Source: Alphaproteobacteria bacterium (lineage in GTDB: Bacteria; Pseudomonadota; Alphaproteobacteria; ATCC43930; CGMCC-115725). From it: 64,000 nucleotides of DNA. Within the stretch, counting starts at the first letter, position 1, and each line of letters begins with the position of its first letter. Positions 17,783 through 28,920 of the stretch are shown piece after piece. Below the pieces are notes generated by a model. It was given only the letters and a program-made list of their open reading frames with translations. It did not search any database and was not told the DNA's origin. A program made the position numbers and the translations under genes. The stretch lies in NCBI GenBank assembly GCA_028871055.1, contig JAGWON010000002.1, positions 1-64,000 on the forward strand, in the 5' to 3' direction.

Positions 17783-19348
17783 ATGACATCGTCTCTCGCG
17801 CTGGCGCGACACGTCACCGATCGCCTCGGTTACGGTCCGCGTCCCGGCGATCTCGACCGCGTCGCGTCGCTCGGCGTCGATCGCTGGATCGAGGAGCAGC
17901 TCAATCCGCGCACCGTCGCCCTGCCGACGGACTTCGCGGCGCGGGTCGCGAACCTCGCGACGCCACGCCTTTCGCCGCTCCAGGTCTTCGCCGAGTACGG
18001 ACCGCCATCGGTCCGGCCGCTCGTTGCCGGCAAGCCGACGCCGGACGAGATCCGAACGCGCAATCAGCGCATGCAATTCGTCGCGCAGCAGGCGGTGCAG
18101 CTTCGGCTGCTGCGCGGCATCGCGAGCCCATGCCAGCTCGAGGAATGCCTCACCGATTTCTGGTTCAATCATTTCAACGTCTTCATCGACAAGGGCCTCG
18201 ATCATTTGTGGCTCGGCTCCTACGTCGAGGAGGCGATCCGTCCGCACAATCTCGGCCGCTTCCGCGATCTGCTCGGCGCCACCGCGAAGCATCCGGCGAT
18301 GCTGTTCTATCTCGACAACTGGCTCAACACCGCGCCGGGCAGCCCGGGCGCCAAGGGTCCATTCAGCGGCATCAACGAGAATTACGCGCGCGAGGTGATG
18401 GAGCTGCACACGCTCGGCGTCAACGGCGGCTACAGCCAGGCGGACGTGATCGCGCTGGCGCACATTCTTACCGGCTGGACCATCGGCCCGGTACGCCGGC
18501 CGCCGGTGCCGCGACCGCCTTTTGCCGGCTTCCGGCCGGCGCGCGCCGCCGTGCCGCGGATGATGCCGCTTGGGCCGCCGGGCCGCGGCACCTTCGCCTT
18601 CGATCCGGATCGTCACGACTTCTCGGACAAGCTCTTTCTCGGGCAGTCCATCCACGGCGACGGCATCGAAGAGGGCGAGCGCGCGCTCGACATCCTGGCG
18701 AAGAGTCCGGCGACCGCGCGCCACATCGGCTTCCAGCTCGCGCAGTACTTTCTCGCCGACGATCCGGACCAGGGCGTCGTCGACTCTATGGCGCGCACCT
18801 TCCTGTCGACCGACGGGAACATTCGGTCGGTGTTGCGGACGCTCTTCCGCAGCGAAACGTTCCGATCGCCCGCATCAATCGGCGCCAAATACAAGACGCC
18901 CTATCGCTTCGTCGTCTCGGCCGTGCGCGCCGGCAACGTGCCGGTGAAGAACTTTCGTCCGCTGCAGGGCTTTATGGCGCGACTGGGCGAGCGGCCCTAC
19001 GGCTGCCTGACGCCGAACGGCTACGGCAACACCCAAGCGGCCTGGCTCAACCCGGAAGGCATGATGGATCGCGTATCCTTCGCCGTCGCGTTGTCGCTCG
19101 GCCACTTGCCGCTCGAGGCGGCGCCCGACGACGCCGTGCCCGGAATGATGGCGGCGCCGCGGATGGGCGGAATAGTCCCTGCGGCGCCGGCGCAGCCCGC
19201 CGCGCACAGCCCGGCGCTCGACGCGACGGCGCTGGTCGCGACGCTCGGCAGCCAGTTCTCGGCCGCCACCAAAGCGGCGATCGATGCCGCACCGCCGCAA
19301 CTCAAAGCCGCGGTCGTGCTCGGCTCGCCCGAATTCATGCGGTGCTAG
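17783..19348 (+). CDS. DUF1800 family protein
   Basis: HVTDRLGYGPRPGDLDRVASLGVDRWIEEQL ... EECLTDFWFNHFNVF ... NENYAREVMELHTLGVNGGYSQADV. Confidence 0.9.
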   Translation: MTSSLALARHVTDRLGYGPRPGDLDRVASLGVDRWIEEQLNPRTVALPTDFAARVANLATPRLSPLQVFAEYGPPSVRPLVAGKPTPDEIRTRNQRMQFVAQQAVQLRLLRGIASPCQLEECLTDFWFNHFNVFIDKGLDHLWLGSYVEEAIRPHNLGRFRDLLGATAKHPAMLFYLDNWLNTAPGSPGAKGPFSGINENYAREVMELHTLGVNGGYSQADVIALAHILTGWTIGPVRRPPVPRPPFAGFRPARAAVPRMMPLGPPGRGTFAFDPDRHDFSDKLFLGQSIHGDGIEEGERALDILAKSPATARHIGFQLAQYFLADDPDQGVVDSMARTFLSTDGNIRSVLRTLFRSETFRSPASIGAKYKTPYRFVVSAVRAGNVPVKNFRPLQGFMARLGERPYGCLTPNGYGNTQAAWLNPEGMMDRVSFAVALSLGHLPLEAAPDDAVPGMMAAPRMGGIVPAAPAQPAAHSPALDATALVATLGSQFSAATKAAIDAAPPQLKAAVVLGSPEFMRC

Positions 19349-19359
19349 GAGGTTACGCC

Positions 19360-20595
19360 ATGCTGCGTCGCGATTTCTTGAGGCTGTCGTCCGCCGCGGC
19401 GGGGCTGTCGTTGGTGCCGATCGGCTCCCATGCCTGGGCCGCGATCAATCCGCAGGGCGCCGAGCGGCGCTTCGTCGTCGTCTTGCTGCGCGGCGCCGTC
19501 GATGGCCTCAACGTCGTCGTGCCGCACGCCGAAGCCGCCTATTACGACGCGCGGCCGACTATCGCCGTTCCGCAGCCCGGCCATCCGGGCGGCGCGCTGA
19601 ACCTCGACGGGCGGTTCGGCCTTCACCCGGCGCTCGCGTCGCTGCAGCCGTTCTGGCGCGAACGCAGTCTCGCTTTCATCCATGCCTGCGGCTCGCCCGA
19701 TGCGACGCGCTCGCATTTCGATGCCCAGGACTACATGGAGAGCGGCACGCCGGGCGTGAAATCGACGCCCGACGGCTGGATGAACCGGCTGCTGGCGCAG
19801 CTGCCGGGCAAGCGCGAAAGCACGTCGGCCGTTGCCTTCGGGCCCACCGTGCCGCGCATCTTGTCGGGCCGCCTCAACGTCGCGAACGTGCCGAGCGGTC
19901 GCGCCGCGGATCAGCCGATGCCGATCGATCGGCCGATCATCGACGCCGCGTTCGATCGGCTTTATGGCGGCGACGATCCGCTCAGCCGCGCCTACCAGGA
20001 AGGCATGCGGATGCGCGTCCGGGTGCTCGCCGACCTCGAGGCGGACATGGAACAGGCCGACAACGGCGCGCCGTCGCCGGTCGGCTTCGCGATGGACACC
20101 GCGCACCTGGCGTCGCTGGTCCGCAAGGACCCGGCGGTCGAGCTTGCGTTCTTCGATCTCGGCGGCTGGGACACGCATGTCGCCGAGGGCGCATCGGAAG
20201 GCCAGCTTGCCAACCACTTGAAGCCGCTGGCCGACGGGCTCGCCGTCCTCGCCAAGAGCCTCGGTCCGGCCTACCGCGACACCGTGATCGTCGTCATGTC
20301 CGAATTCGGCCGCACGGTGCACGAGAACGGCAACCGCGGCACCGACCATGGTCACGGCAACGTGCTGTGGGTGATGGGCGGTCCGGTGAACGGCGGCCGG
20401 GTCTACGGCGCGTGGCCCGGCCTCGATCCCAGTCGGCTTTACCAGAATCGCGATCTCGCTATCACGACCGATTTTCGCAGCGCATTGAGCCTGATCATTG
20501 CGCGCCACATGCGCCTTTCCCAACGTGCGCTCGCGCAGGTGTTTCCTGGTGCGCCGCCGACGCCCACCGCGATCGCCGGCGTTGTCAGGGCCTGA
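19360..20595 (+). CDS. DUF1501 family protein (Tat-like signal)
   Basis: MLRRDFLRLSSAAAGLSLVPIG signal; FVVVLLRGAVDGLNVVVPHAE...; GTDHGHGNVLWVMGG; AGGAGG RBS. Confidence 0.9.
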   Translation: MLRRDFLRLSSAAAGLSLVPIGSHAWAAINPQGAERRFVVVLLRGAVDGLNVVVPHAEAAYYDARPTIAVPQPGHPGGALNLDGRFGLHPALASLQPFWRERSLAFIHACGSPDATRSHFDAQDYMESGTPGVKSTPDGWMNRLLAQLPGKRESTSAVAFGPTVPRILSGRLNVANVPSGRAADQPMPIDRPIIDAAFDRLYGGDDPLSRAYQEGMRMRVRVLADLEADMEQADNGAPSPVGFAMDTAHLASLVRKDPAVELAFFDLGGWDTHVAEGASEGQLANHLKPLADGLAVLAKSLGPAYRDTVIVVMSEFGRTVHENGNRGTDHGHGNVLWVMGGPVNGGRVYGAWPGLDPSRLYQNRDLAITTDFRSALSLIIARHMRLSQRALAQVFPGAPPTPTAIAGVVRA

Positions 20596-20605
20596 GGCGC
20601 GCCGC

Positions 20606-20773
20606 TTATTTCCTCGGTGTCTTGTACGGCACGCCCGGCCCCGGCCCGTCGGGCGGCGGCGATTGCGGCCGTCTCGGCATCTCGGTCTCCTTGACCGGAA
20701 CGTCCCGCGGGCCGGACGGACCGGGAAAGATTGGAACTCCCTTGCCCGGTGCGATGAGAGGCTTGTCGCTCAT
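20606..20773 (-). CDS. small Pro-rich hypothetical protein
   Basis: MSDKPLIAPGKGVPIFPGPSGPRDVPVKETEMPRRPQSPPPDGPGPGVPYKTPRK, directly after the DUF6338-like gene. Confidence 0.5.
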   Translation of the reverse strand: MSDKPLIAPGKGVPIFPGPSGPRDVPVKETEMPRRPQSPPPDGPGPGVPYKTPRK

Positions 20774-20801
20774 GCGTTCCCCCGCTGCTCGTGACGATGC
20801 G

Positions 20802-21437
20802 TCACGGTTGATCGAACACCTCGATCGAGGCGATGTCGTCGAAATTGCCAAGATAGACACCCGAGGCGCCGCCATCGTGCCGCGTATAGCGGCCGCGCGA
20901 CGGCACCCACCACACCACCTCGCGCAGATAAAGCTCGCGCACGCTCGCGTCGTCGGAGGCAAATTGCGGCCAGCCGCGGACGATGCGGCCGTCCTTGAGA
21001 TGGACACGAACCCAGGCGCGCGTGTTGCCGTTGAAAATGTCCTGCCAGACGCTGGCGCGTCCCGAGCGCCGCGTCAGCCGCAACCAGCGCGCGCTGCGAT
21101 AGAGCACGCCGTGGTTGTTGAGGACGGCGAATACGGTCGCGACGGTGATGCTGGCAAGGCAGAGATAGAACAGGCGGGTGCCGATGAATTCGCGGATGAC
21201 GGCGTCGAGCGGCGCATGTTCCGGCAGTGGCGGTGGCGGTGGAATGATCGCGGCGCCGGCGAGGCCTGTGACGACAAGCGCACTGACCGCGGTGAGGCTG
21301 AGCGCGATGACGATTTTTTGCAGCGCATCGGCCGGCGCGCCGACGGCGAGATAGCCGTAAAATTGAAGGCCGATGAACCCCGGCAGCAGATAGAAGAAGA
21401 CGTACAGGGTCCCCGCATCCCCGCTCAATCCGTCCAT
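20802..21437 (-). CDS. DUF6338-like membrane protein
   Basis: TLYVFFYLLPGFIGLQFYGYLAVG...; WQDIFNGNTRAWVRVHLKDGRIVRGWPQFASD. Confidence 0.6.
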   Translation of the reverse strand: MDGLSGDAGTLYVFFYLLPGFIGLQFYGYLAVGAPADALQKIVIALSLTAVSALVVTGLAGAAIIPPPPPLPEHAPLDAVIREFIGTRLFYLCLASITVATVFAVLNNHGVLYRSARWLRLTRRSGRASVWQDIFNGNTRAWVRVHLKDGRIVRGWPQFASDDASVRELYLREVVWWVPSRGRYTRHDGGASGVYLGNFDDIASIEVFDQP

Positions 21438-21703
21438 GGATTCCCCCTATCCGGACAGCGGTGCCACGATACCAGATCGGACGGCGGGGCGAAACCGAGC
21501 GGCGCCGGCCAAGCCGACGCGCCGCCGGCGCCCGCCGCCGTTACGGGCATCGTCAGAGCGTGAAACGCCGGTGCGGCTGCCGCACCCTTCTGGCGCGGCT
21601 ATGGCGCGTTCGCCCGGCGGGTGGCAAAATCGGAGCGCCGGTCCCGGGCGGTAAACCGCCGCGCGGCTGAACCGTTTCTTTTGCTGGAAGGGGGAAGAGA
21701 GGG

Positions 21704-21934
21704 TTGAACGTGCCGCGGGATATTCCTTCCGATAGGGTTCCGAGACGACCGCGAGTCTCGTTCGACGACGTGAATATCTGGAGACGGCTCGAGACCTGCG
21801 AGATGGTCGCGCGAGCGCGGGGTTGGCACCCCAACGATGTCATCAACTTCGCCGATGAGGTCCGGGAAGCCTTCTCGTACGAGGAGGCGATGGAGATCAT
21901 CGCGCGCGAGTTCGATATCGTCGGGCCCGCGTGA
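21704..21934 (+). CDS. small hypothetical protein
   Basis: 76-aa ORF, plausible composition, isolated. Confidence 0.4.
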   Translation: MNVPRDIPSDRVPRRPRVSFDDVNIWRRLETCEMVARARGWHPNDVINFADEVREAFSYEEAMEIIAREFDIVGPA

Positions 21935-22082
21935 TCGTGAGGTCCGCCATCCGCTGCCGCATCCGCGCTGGCGTGCCGCCGGCGCACGCGTAACGCGCGC
22001 TCGCTGTTCCATCGCCAAGGCCCGCCTGCCGACGGCGCTCCGCATTGACACCCCTCGGAGCGGCTCCTAGCTTGCCCGGGCC

Positions 22083-23801
22083 ATGGTCGATTCGCTCGTC
22101 ATCTCGGTCGCCCAGCTCGATCCCACGGTGGGCGACATCGCCGGCAATCTGGCCAAGCTGCGCCGCGCGCTGGCCGAGGCACGCGGCCAGGGCGCCGATC
22201 TCGTCGTCGCGAGCGAGCTCTTCGTCGCCGGCTATCCGCCCGAGGATCTGGTGCTGAAGCCGGCCTTCGTCGCCGCCTGCCAGAGCGCCGTCGTTGCCTT
22301 CGCGCGCGAGACCGCGGGCGCACCCGCCGTGCTGCTCGGCACGCCGTGGCGCCAGGACGGCAAGCTCTACAACACCGCGGCGCTCTTGGCCGACGGCAAG
22401 ATCGCGGCGCTGCGCTTCAAGCACGACCTGCCGAACTACGGCGTCTTCGACGAGAAGCGCGTCTTCGCCGCCGGCCCGGCGCCGGGCCCGATCCCGTTCA
22501 AGGGCGTGCGCCTCGGCGTCATGGTGTGCGAGGACATGTGGTACGCCGACGCCGCCGAGACGCTGCAGGAAAGCGGCGCCGAGCTCCTGATCGTCATCAA
22601 CGGCTCGCCCTTTGAAACGGATAAACTTGGCGAGCGCCTGTCGCTCGCGGTGGCGCGGGTCAAGGAGACCGGCCTGCCGCTCTTGTACGTCAACCAGGTG
22701 TGCGGCCAGGACGAGCTGGTGTTCGACGGCGCCTCGTTCGCACTCGACGTCGATTGCAAGCTGCGCCTCCAGGCGCCGAGCTGGCGCGAGGCGCAGCCGC
22801 TGACGACGTGGCGCCGCGGCGGCAACGGCTGGACGATCGAGCCGGCCGCGCTCGAGAAGCCGGAAGAGGGCGAGGCCGCGGTCTGTCACGCGCTGGTGCT
22901 GGGCCTGCGCGACTACGTGCGCAAGAACCGCTTCCCCGGCGTGGTCGTCGGCTTGTCGGGCGGCGTCGATTCCGCGCTCACCGCCGCGATCGCGGTCGAC
23001 GCGCTCGGTCCCGACAAGGTCCACTGTGCGATGATGCCGTCGCCCTTCACCTCGGCCGAAAGCCTCGAGGACGCGACCGAGGTGGCGACGCTCCTGGGCT
23101 GCGAGCTGCGCTCGATCGAGATCACGCCGTTGATGAAGGCCTACGACAAGACGCTCGCGGATTCGTTCAAGGGGCGATCTCCCGACACCGCCGAGGAGAA
23201 CATCCAGGCGCGCGCCCGCGGCATCACCCTGATGGCGCTCAGCAACAAGTTCGGCTGGATGGTGCTGTCGACCGGCAACAAGTCGGAGATGTCGGTCGGC
23301 TACGCCACGCTCTACGGCGACATGGCCGGCGGCTACGCCGTGCTGAAGGACGTCTACAAGATGATGGTCTATGCGCTGTGCCGCTGGCGCAACGCCAACC
23401 GGCCCGACGATTTCCTCGGCCCCGCCGGCCGCGTCATGCCCGAGCGCGTGCTGACCAAGGCGCCGACTGCCGAGCTCAAGGCGAACCAGACCGACCAGGA
23501 CACGCTGCCGCCCTATGCAACCCTCGACGGTATCCTCGAATGCCTGATCGAGCGCGAGATGACCGTCGCCGATATCGTCAAGCGGGGCTACGCCGAAGAC
23601 ACCGTGCGCAAGGTCTGGGCGATGGTCGACCGCGCCGAGTACAAGCGCCGCCAGGCGCCGCCCGGCGTCAAGATCACCCGCCGCGCCTTCGGCCGCGACC
23701 GCCGCTATCCGATCACCAACGCCTTCACCGCCAGCGCCGCGGCGATCGAATTCGATCCCGGCGAGACGCCGCGCGCGCCGACGCCGGCGCCGTCGAAATA
23801 G
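22083..23801 (+). CDS. nadE: NAD+ synthase (glutamine-hydrolysing, nitrilase domain fused)
   Basis: N-terminal nitrilase domain plus GVVVGLSGGVDSALTAAIAVDALG and STGNKSEMSVGYATLYGDMAGGYAVLKDVYK. Confidence 0.96.
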   Translation: MVDSLVISVAQLDPTVGDIAGNLAKLRRALAEARGQGADLVVASELFVAGYPPEDLVLKPAFVAACQSAVVAFARETAGAPAVLLGTPWRQDGKLYNTAALLADGKIAALRFKHDLPNYGVFDEKRVFAAGPAPGPIPFKGVRLGVMVCEDMWYADAAETLQESGAELLIVINGSPFETDKLGERLSLAVARVKETGLPLLYVNQVCGQDELVFDGASFALDVDCKLRLQAPSWREAQPLTTWRRGGNGWTIEPAALEKPEEGEAAVCHALVLGLRDYVRKNRFPGVVVGLSGGVDSALTAAIAVDALGPDKVHCAMMPSPFTSAESLEDATEVATLLGCELRSIEITPLMKAYDKTLADSFKGRSPDTAEENIQARARGITLMALSNKFGWMVLSTGNKSEMSVGYATLYGDMAGGYAVLKDVYKMMVYALCRWRNANRPDDFLGPAGRVMPERVLTKAPTAELKANQTDQDTLPPYATLDGILECLIEREMTVADIVKRGYAEDTVRKVWAMVDRAEYKRRQAPPGVKITRRAFGRDRRYPITNAFTASAAAIEFDPGETPRAPTPAPSK

Positions 23802-23825
23802 AAAAGAGGCTGCATGACGGGAGTG

Positions 23826-23947
23826 CGTGCTTCGAGACGCTCGCTTGCGCTCGCTCCTCAGCATGAGGAAAATCCTTTATGGCATTGAGAACAGAGCCTC
23901 ACCCTGAGGAGCCCGCGAAGCGGGCGTCTCGAAGGGCGCACAATGGT
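23826..23947. repeat. intergenic palindromic element (CTTCGAGACG...CGTCTCGAAGG family)
   Basis: Inverted CTTCGAGACG / CGTCTCGAAG with CCTCACCCTGAGGAGCCCGCGAAGCGGGC. Confidence 0.6.
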
Positions 23948-23961
23948 GATCCAGCGCAACC

Positions 23962-25626
<1,665 letters not shown>

Positions 25627-25732
25627 GGCCCGGTTCCGGCTGCGGCGGCGGACGATCCGCGACGGGCCTTTGCGTCGGCTCGCGGCCAGGGGCACTATCG
25701 CGCCATAAAGGGCAATAGAGGGGAGGAACCCC

Positions 25733-27226
25733 ATGACCGAGCTCGGGCATTTCATCGGCGGCAAGTCCGTTGTCGGCGGCAACGGCCGCTTCTCCGACGT
25801 CTTCAATCCGGCGACCGGCGAGGTTTCAGCGCGCGTCGCGCTCGCCACCGCCGCCGAGGTCGACGCCGCGGTGCAAAGCGCCAAGCGGGCCTTTCCCGGC
25901 TGGTCGCGCACGACACCGCTGTCGCGGGCGCGCGTCATGTTCAAGTACAAGGCGCTGCTCGAGGCGAACCGCGACAAGCTCGCCCGCATGATCGGCGCCG
26001 AGCACGGCAAGGTGCTGGGCGACGCCGTCGGCGAGGTGACGCGCGGCATCGAGGTGGTCGAGTTCGTCTGCGGCATCCCCCATCTGCTCAAGGGCGACTT
26101 CACCGAGAACGTCGGCACCAACGTCGATTGCTATTCGCTGCGCCAGCCACTCGGCGTCTGCGCCGGCATCACGCCGTTCAACTTTCCGGCCATGGTGCCG
26201 ATGTGGATGTTTCCGGTGGCGATCGCCTGCGGCAACACCTTCGTGCTGAAGCCGAGCGAGCGCGATCCGTCGACGCCGCTGCTACTCGCCCAGTTATTGC
26301 TCGAGGCCGGCGCGCCCGAGGGCGTGCTCAACGTCGTCAACGGCGACAAGGAGGCGGTCGACACGATCCTGAGCCATCCCGACATCGAAGCCGTGAGCTT
26401 CGTCGGCTCGACGCCAATCGCCGAGTATGTCTATCGCACCGGCACCGCCGCCGCCAAGCGCGTCCAGGCGCTCGGCGGCGCCAAGAACCACATGGTCGTG
26501 CTGCCCGACGCCGACATGGACCAGGCGACCGACGCGCTGATGGGCGCCGCCTATGGCTCGGCCGGCGAGCGCTGCATGGCGATCTCGGTCGCGGTCGCGG
26601 TCGGCGCCGCCGGCGACCGGCTGATGGCGAAGCTCGCGCCGCGCGTGCGTGCGCTCAAGGTCGGCCCCTACACCGATGCCGACGCCGAGATGGGTCCGCT
26701 GGTCACGCGCCAGGCCTATGACCGCGTCAAGGGCTACATCGATCTCGGCGTCAAGGAGGGTGCCAAGCTCGCCGTCGACGGCCGCGGCCTCAAGCTCCAG
26801 GGCTACGAGAAGGGCTTCTTCATCGGCGGCTGCCTGTTCGACGAGGTCAGGCCCGGCATGCGCATCTACAAGGAGGAGATCTTCGGCCCGGTGCTGTCGG
26901 TCGTGCGCACGCCGGATTACGAGCAGGCGCTCGACCTGGTGAACGCGCACGAATTCGGCAACGGCACCGCGATCTTCACCCGCGACGGCGACGCCGCGCG
27001 CGATTTCGCGAGCCGCGCGAAGATCGGCATGGTCGGCGTCAACGTGCCGATTCCGGTGCCGCTCGCCTTCCACTCCTTCGGCGGCTGGAAACGCTCGCTG
27101 TTCGGCGACCATCACATCCACGGCGCCGAGGGCGTGCGCTTCTACACCCGGCTCAAGACCGTGACCGCGCGCTGGCCGAAAGGCATCCGCGCCGGCGCGG
27201 AATACGTCATGCCGACGATGCAGTAG
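25733..27226 (+). CDS. mmsA: CoA-acylating methylmalonate-semialdehyde dehydrogenase
   Basis: [35 protein letters not shown]...; [17 protein letters not shown]. Confidence 0.95.
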   Translation: MTELGHFIGGKSVVGGNGRFSDVFNPATGEVSARVALATAAEVDAAVQSAKRAFPGWSRTTPLSRARVMFKYKALLEANRDKLARMIGAEHGKVLGDAVGEVTRGIEVVEFVCGIPHLLKGDFTENVGTNVDCYSLRQPLGVCAGITPFNFPAMVPMWMFPVAIACGNTFVLKPSERDPSTPLLLAQLLLEAGAPEGVLNVVNGDKEAVDTILSHPDIEAVSFVGSTPIAEYVYRTGTAAAKRVQALGGAKNHMVVLPDADMDQATDALMGAAYGSAGERCMAISVAVAVGAAGDRLMAKLAPRVRALKVGPYTDADAEMGPLVTRQAYDRVKGYIDLGVKEGAKLAVDGRGLKLQGYEKGFFIGGCLFDEVRPGMRIYKEEIFGPVLSVVRTPDYEQALDLVNAHEFGNGTAIFTRDGDAARDFASRAKIGMVGVNVPIPVPLAFHSFGGWKRSLFGDHHIHGAEGVRFYTRLKTVTARWPKGIRAGAEYVMPTMQ

Positions 27227-27239
27227 GGATTCGCCCGGC

Positions 27240-27542
27240 TTATCGCGACGGCAGCAGGGGCGACGGCGCGTACCAGCCGTAAGGCGGGTACCAATAGGCC
27301 GGCATCTGCTGCCACGCGCCATAGCGCCGCGCCAGTTCCTCCTGCTGCAGACAGCTCGCGAACGCGTCGGTGCCGGGCTTGAAGCCGTAGCCCGCGCACT
27401 GGTTCTCGTCCTGCTGCCGCAGTTCGGCGGCGCTGACGCAGCCGGCGAGCGTCGCCAGCGCGGCGATCGCGGCGGCGAGCCGGAGCGCCGCGCGGCGCCG
27501 CGCGGGCGGCATCACGCCGATCCGAACCGGCAGAATTCGCAT
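27240..27542 (-). CDS. small lipoprotein
   Basis: Lipobox AALATLAGC; CAGYGFKPGTDAFASCLQQEELAR typical of small alphaproteobacterial lipoproteins. Confidence 0.65.
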   Translation of the reverse strand: MRILPVRIGVMPPARRRAALRLAAAIAALATLAGCVSAAELRQQDENQCAGYGFKPGTDAFASCLQQEELARRYGAWQQMPAYWYPPYGWYAPSPLLPSR

Positions 27543-27578
27543 CGTCGGCTCCCTCGTGGCGCCGGCGCGCCGGTTCGC

Positions 27579-27884
27579 CTAGCGCGCCGCCACCTTGATG
27601 TCGGCGACGAGCTTGCCGAACTCTTCCGGCGTGAACGCCCGCACTGTCGTCGTCCGCACGAATCCTCGCGCCGCCATGGTCGCCGAGAACTTCGCCATCG
27701 TGTCCCCGTTCGGCATCTCGAGCACCTGGATGGCGTCGTATTGGCCGGTCGTGACATAGGTGCAGATCACGCGGCCGCCGAGCTTCTGAACCAGCGCCTT
27801 GGCCGCCTCGTGCCGTTTCGGAACGTCCTTGATGGCTTTGACGCCCTGTTCGGTGAAGTTCAGATAACAGATGAACGTCATCAT
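27579..27884 (-). CDS. GYD domain protein
   Basis: FICYLNFTEQGVKAIKDVPKRHEAAKALVQKLGGRVICTYVTTGQYDAIQVLE. Confidence 0.85.
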   Translation of the reverse strand: MMTFICYLNFTEQGVKAIKDVPKRHEAAKALVQKLGGRVICTYVTTGQYDAIQVLEMPNGDTMAKFSATMAARGFVRTTTVRAFTPEEFGKLVADIKVAAR

Positions 27885-28163
27885 CGTTGGCCTCCCTTCG
27901 AAACGTGGCTCATAACTGGTCTTCCACGGCAGACTGGAACCATTCTACCGCTTCGGCCCGCTTCGCGCCCATTCCTTATATTCGGCTCAACATGGCACCG
28001 AGGGAAGAGGCCGGCGCAACCGGCGTCGGTTCGTGCCGCGCCGGCGCGCCCGCGCCAGTGCAGAAATTGGAACACGGCCGGCGTTGCCCGGTTAACACTT
28101 GCCGTGGCAAACTCGTTCGATCCGCGCGGCCGGGGAGTCGCGGAAACCCGAAAGCGTCCAACC

Positions 28164-28616
28164 GTGTCCGACGATGTCGGCATCCTTATCAAGTCGGCAC
28201 CGTTGCGCCGGCTCTATCGCGATTGGGACGCGCGCCGCGCCGGCCGCCGTGTTCCCGCGCGCGCCGATTTCGATCCGGTGGAGATGAAATACATCCTCGG
28301 CCAGCTTTCGCTGATCGACGTGGCGCGCGATCCACTGCGCTTCATTTTCCGCCTCCACGCGACCGGCAATGCCCGGCATCTCGGCGTCGACCGGACCGGC
28401 AAGGACCTCGCATTCATGCCCAATCCCGACGTGCGCGAGCACGTCCGCGCCCATTACGAGCTCGCGGTTGCCTCGCGCGAACCGGTGGTGCAGCACCGCG
28501 GCGGCAGCTTCGCCGACGGGCGCGAGTGGGATTACGAGGTGCTGGTGCTGCCGCTGGCATCCGACGGCGAGACCATCGACATGCTGATGAGCGGCGTGAT
28601 CTGGAACGAGCGCTGA
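28164..28616 (+). CDS. PAS-domain protein (stand-alone sensory)
   Basis: GTG start; LYRDWDARRAGRRVPARADFDPVEMKYILGQLSLIDV... Confidence 0.75.
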   Translation: MSDDVGILIKSAPLRRLYRDWDARRAGRRVPARADFDPVEMKYILGQLSLIDVARDPLRFIFRLHATGNARHLGVDRTGKDLAFMPNPDVREHVRAHYELAVASREPVVQHRGGSFADGREWDYEVLVLPLASDGETIDMLMSGVIWNER

Positions 28617-28657
28617 GCGCGGCCGAGCCGATTAAGGTCTGCGGCCGTCCCAATGCG

Positions 28658-28730
28658 TCATGCCCGGACTTGGTCCGGGCGTCCACGACTTGAAGACGTG
28701 GATTGCCGGGACACGCCCGGCAATGACGAT
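28658..28730. repeat. intergenic palindromic mosaic element
   Basis: GTCATGCCCGGACTTGGTCCGGGCGTCCACGACTTGAAGACGTGGATTGCCGGGACACGCCCGGCAATGACGAT; close to element at 37250. Confidence 0.8.
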
Positions 28731-28826
28731 CGAACGTGAACGAATACGACCGGAATAGACCCTACGCGGCGAGGCCGGCGCGGCGATCGTCGAAGGCGAC
28801 GGGCTCGATCTCGCCAACTCTTCGCA

Positions 28827-28866
28827 ACCCTCTCCCCCGTTTAGGGGAGAGGGAAGGGTGAGGGGG
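28827..28866. repeat. dispersed GGGAGAGGGAAGGGTGAGGGG palindromic element
   Basis: AACCCTCTCCCCCGTTTAGGGGAGAGGGAAGGGTGAGGGGG; related copies near 41121 and 52932. Confidence 0.75.
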
Positions 28867-28920
28867 CGTTGCGCCTGACTTGGAATCGTCGACCGATATC
28901 TCCCGGGCCGATCGGATCGG

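Noticed and set aside
17689-20595. 968-aa plus-strand ORF
   Set aside because: Upstream half is a shadow frame of DUF1800; only the part from 19360 (DUF1501) is genuine.
19284-21563. 759-aa plus-strand ORF
   Set aside because: Shadow frame of DUF1501 and antisense of DUF6338-like gene.
21897-23864. 655-aa minus-strand ORF
   Set aside because: Antisense to nadE.
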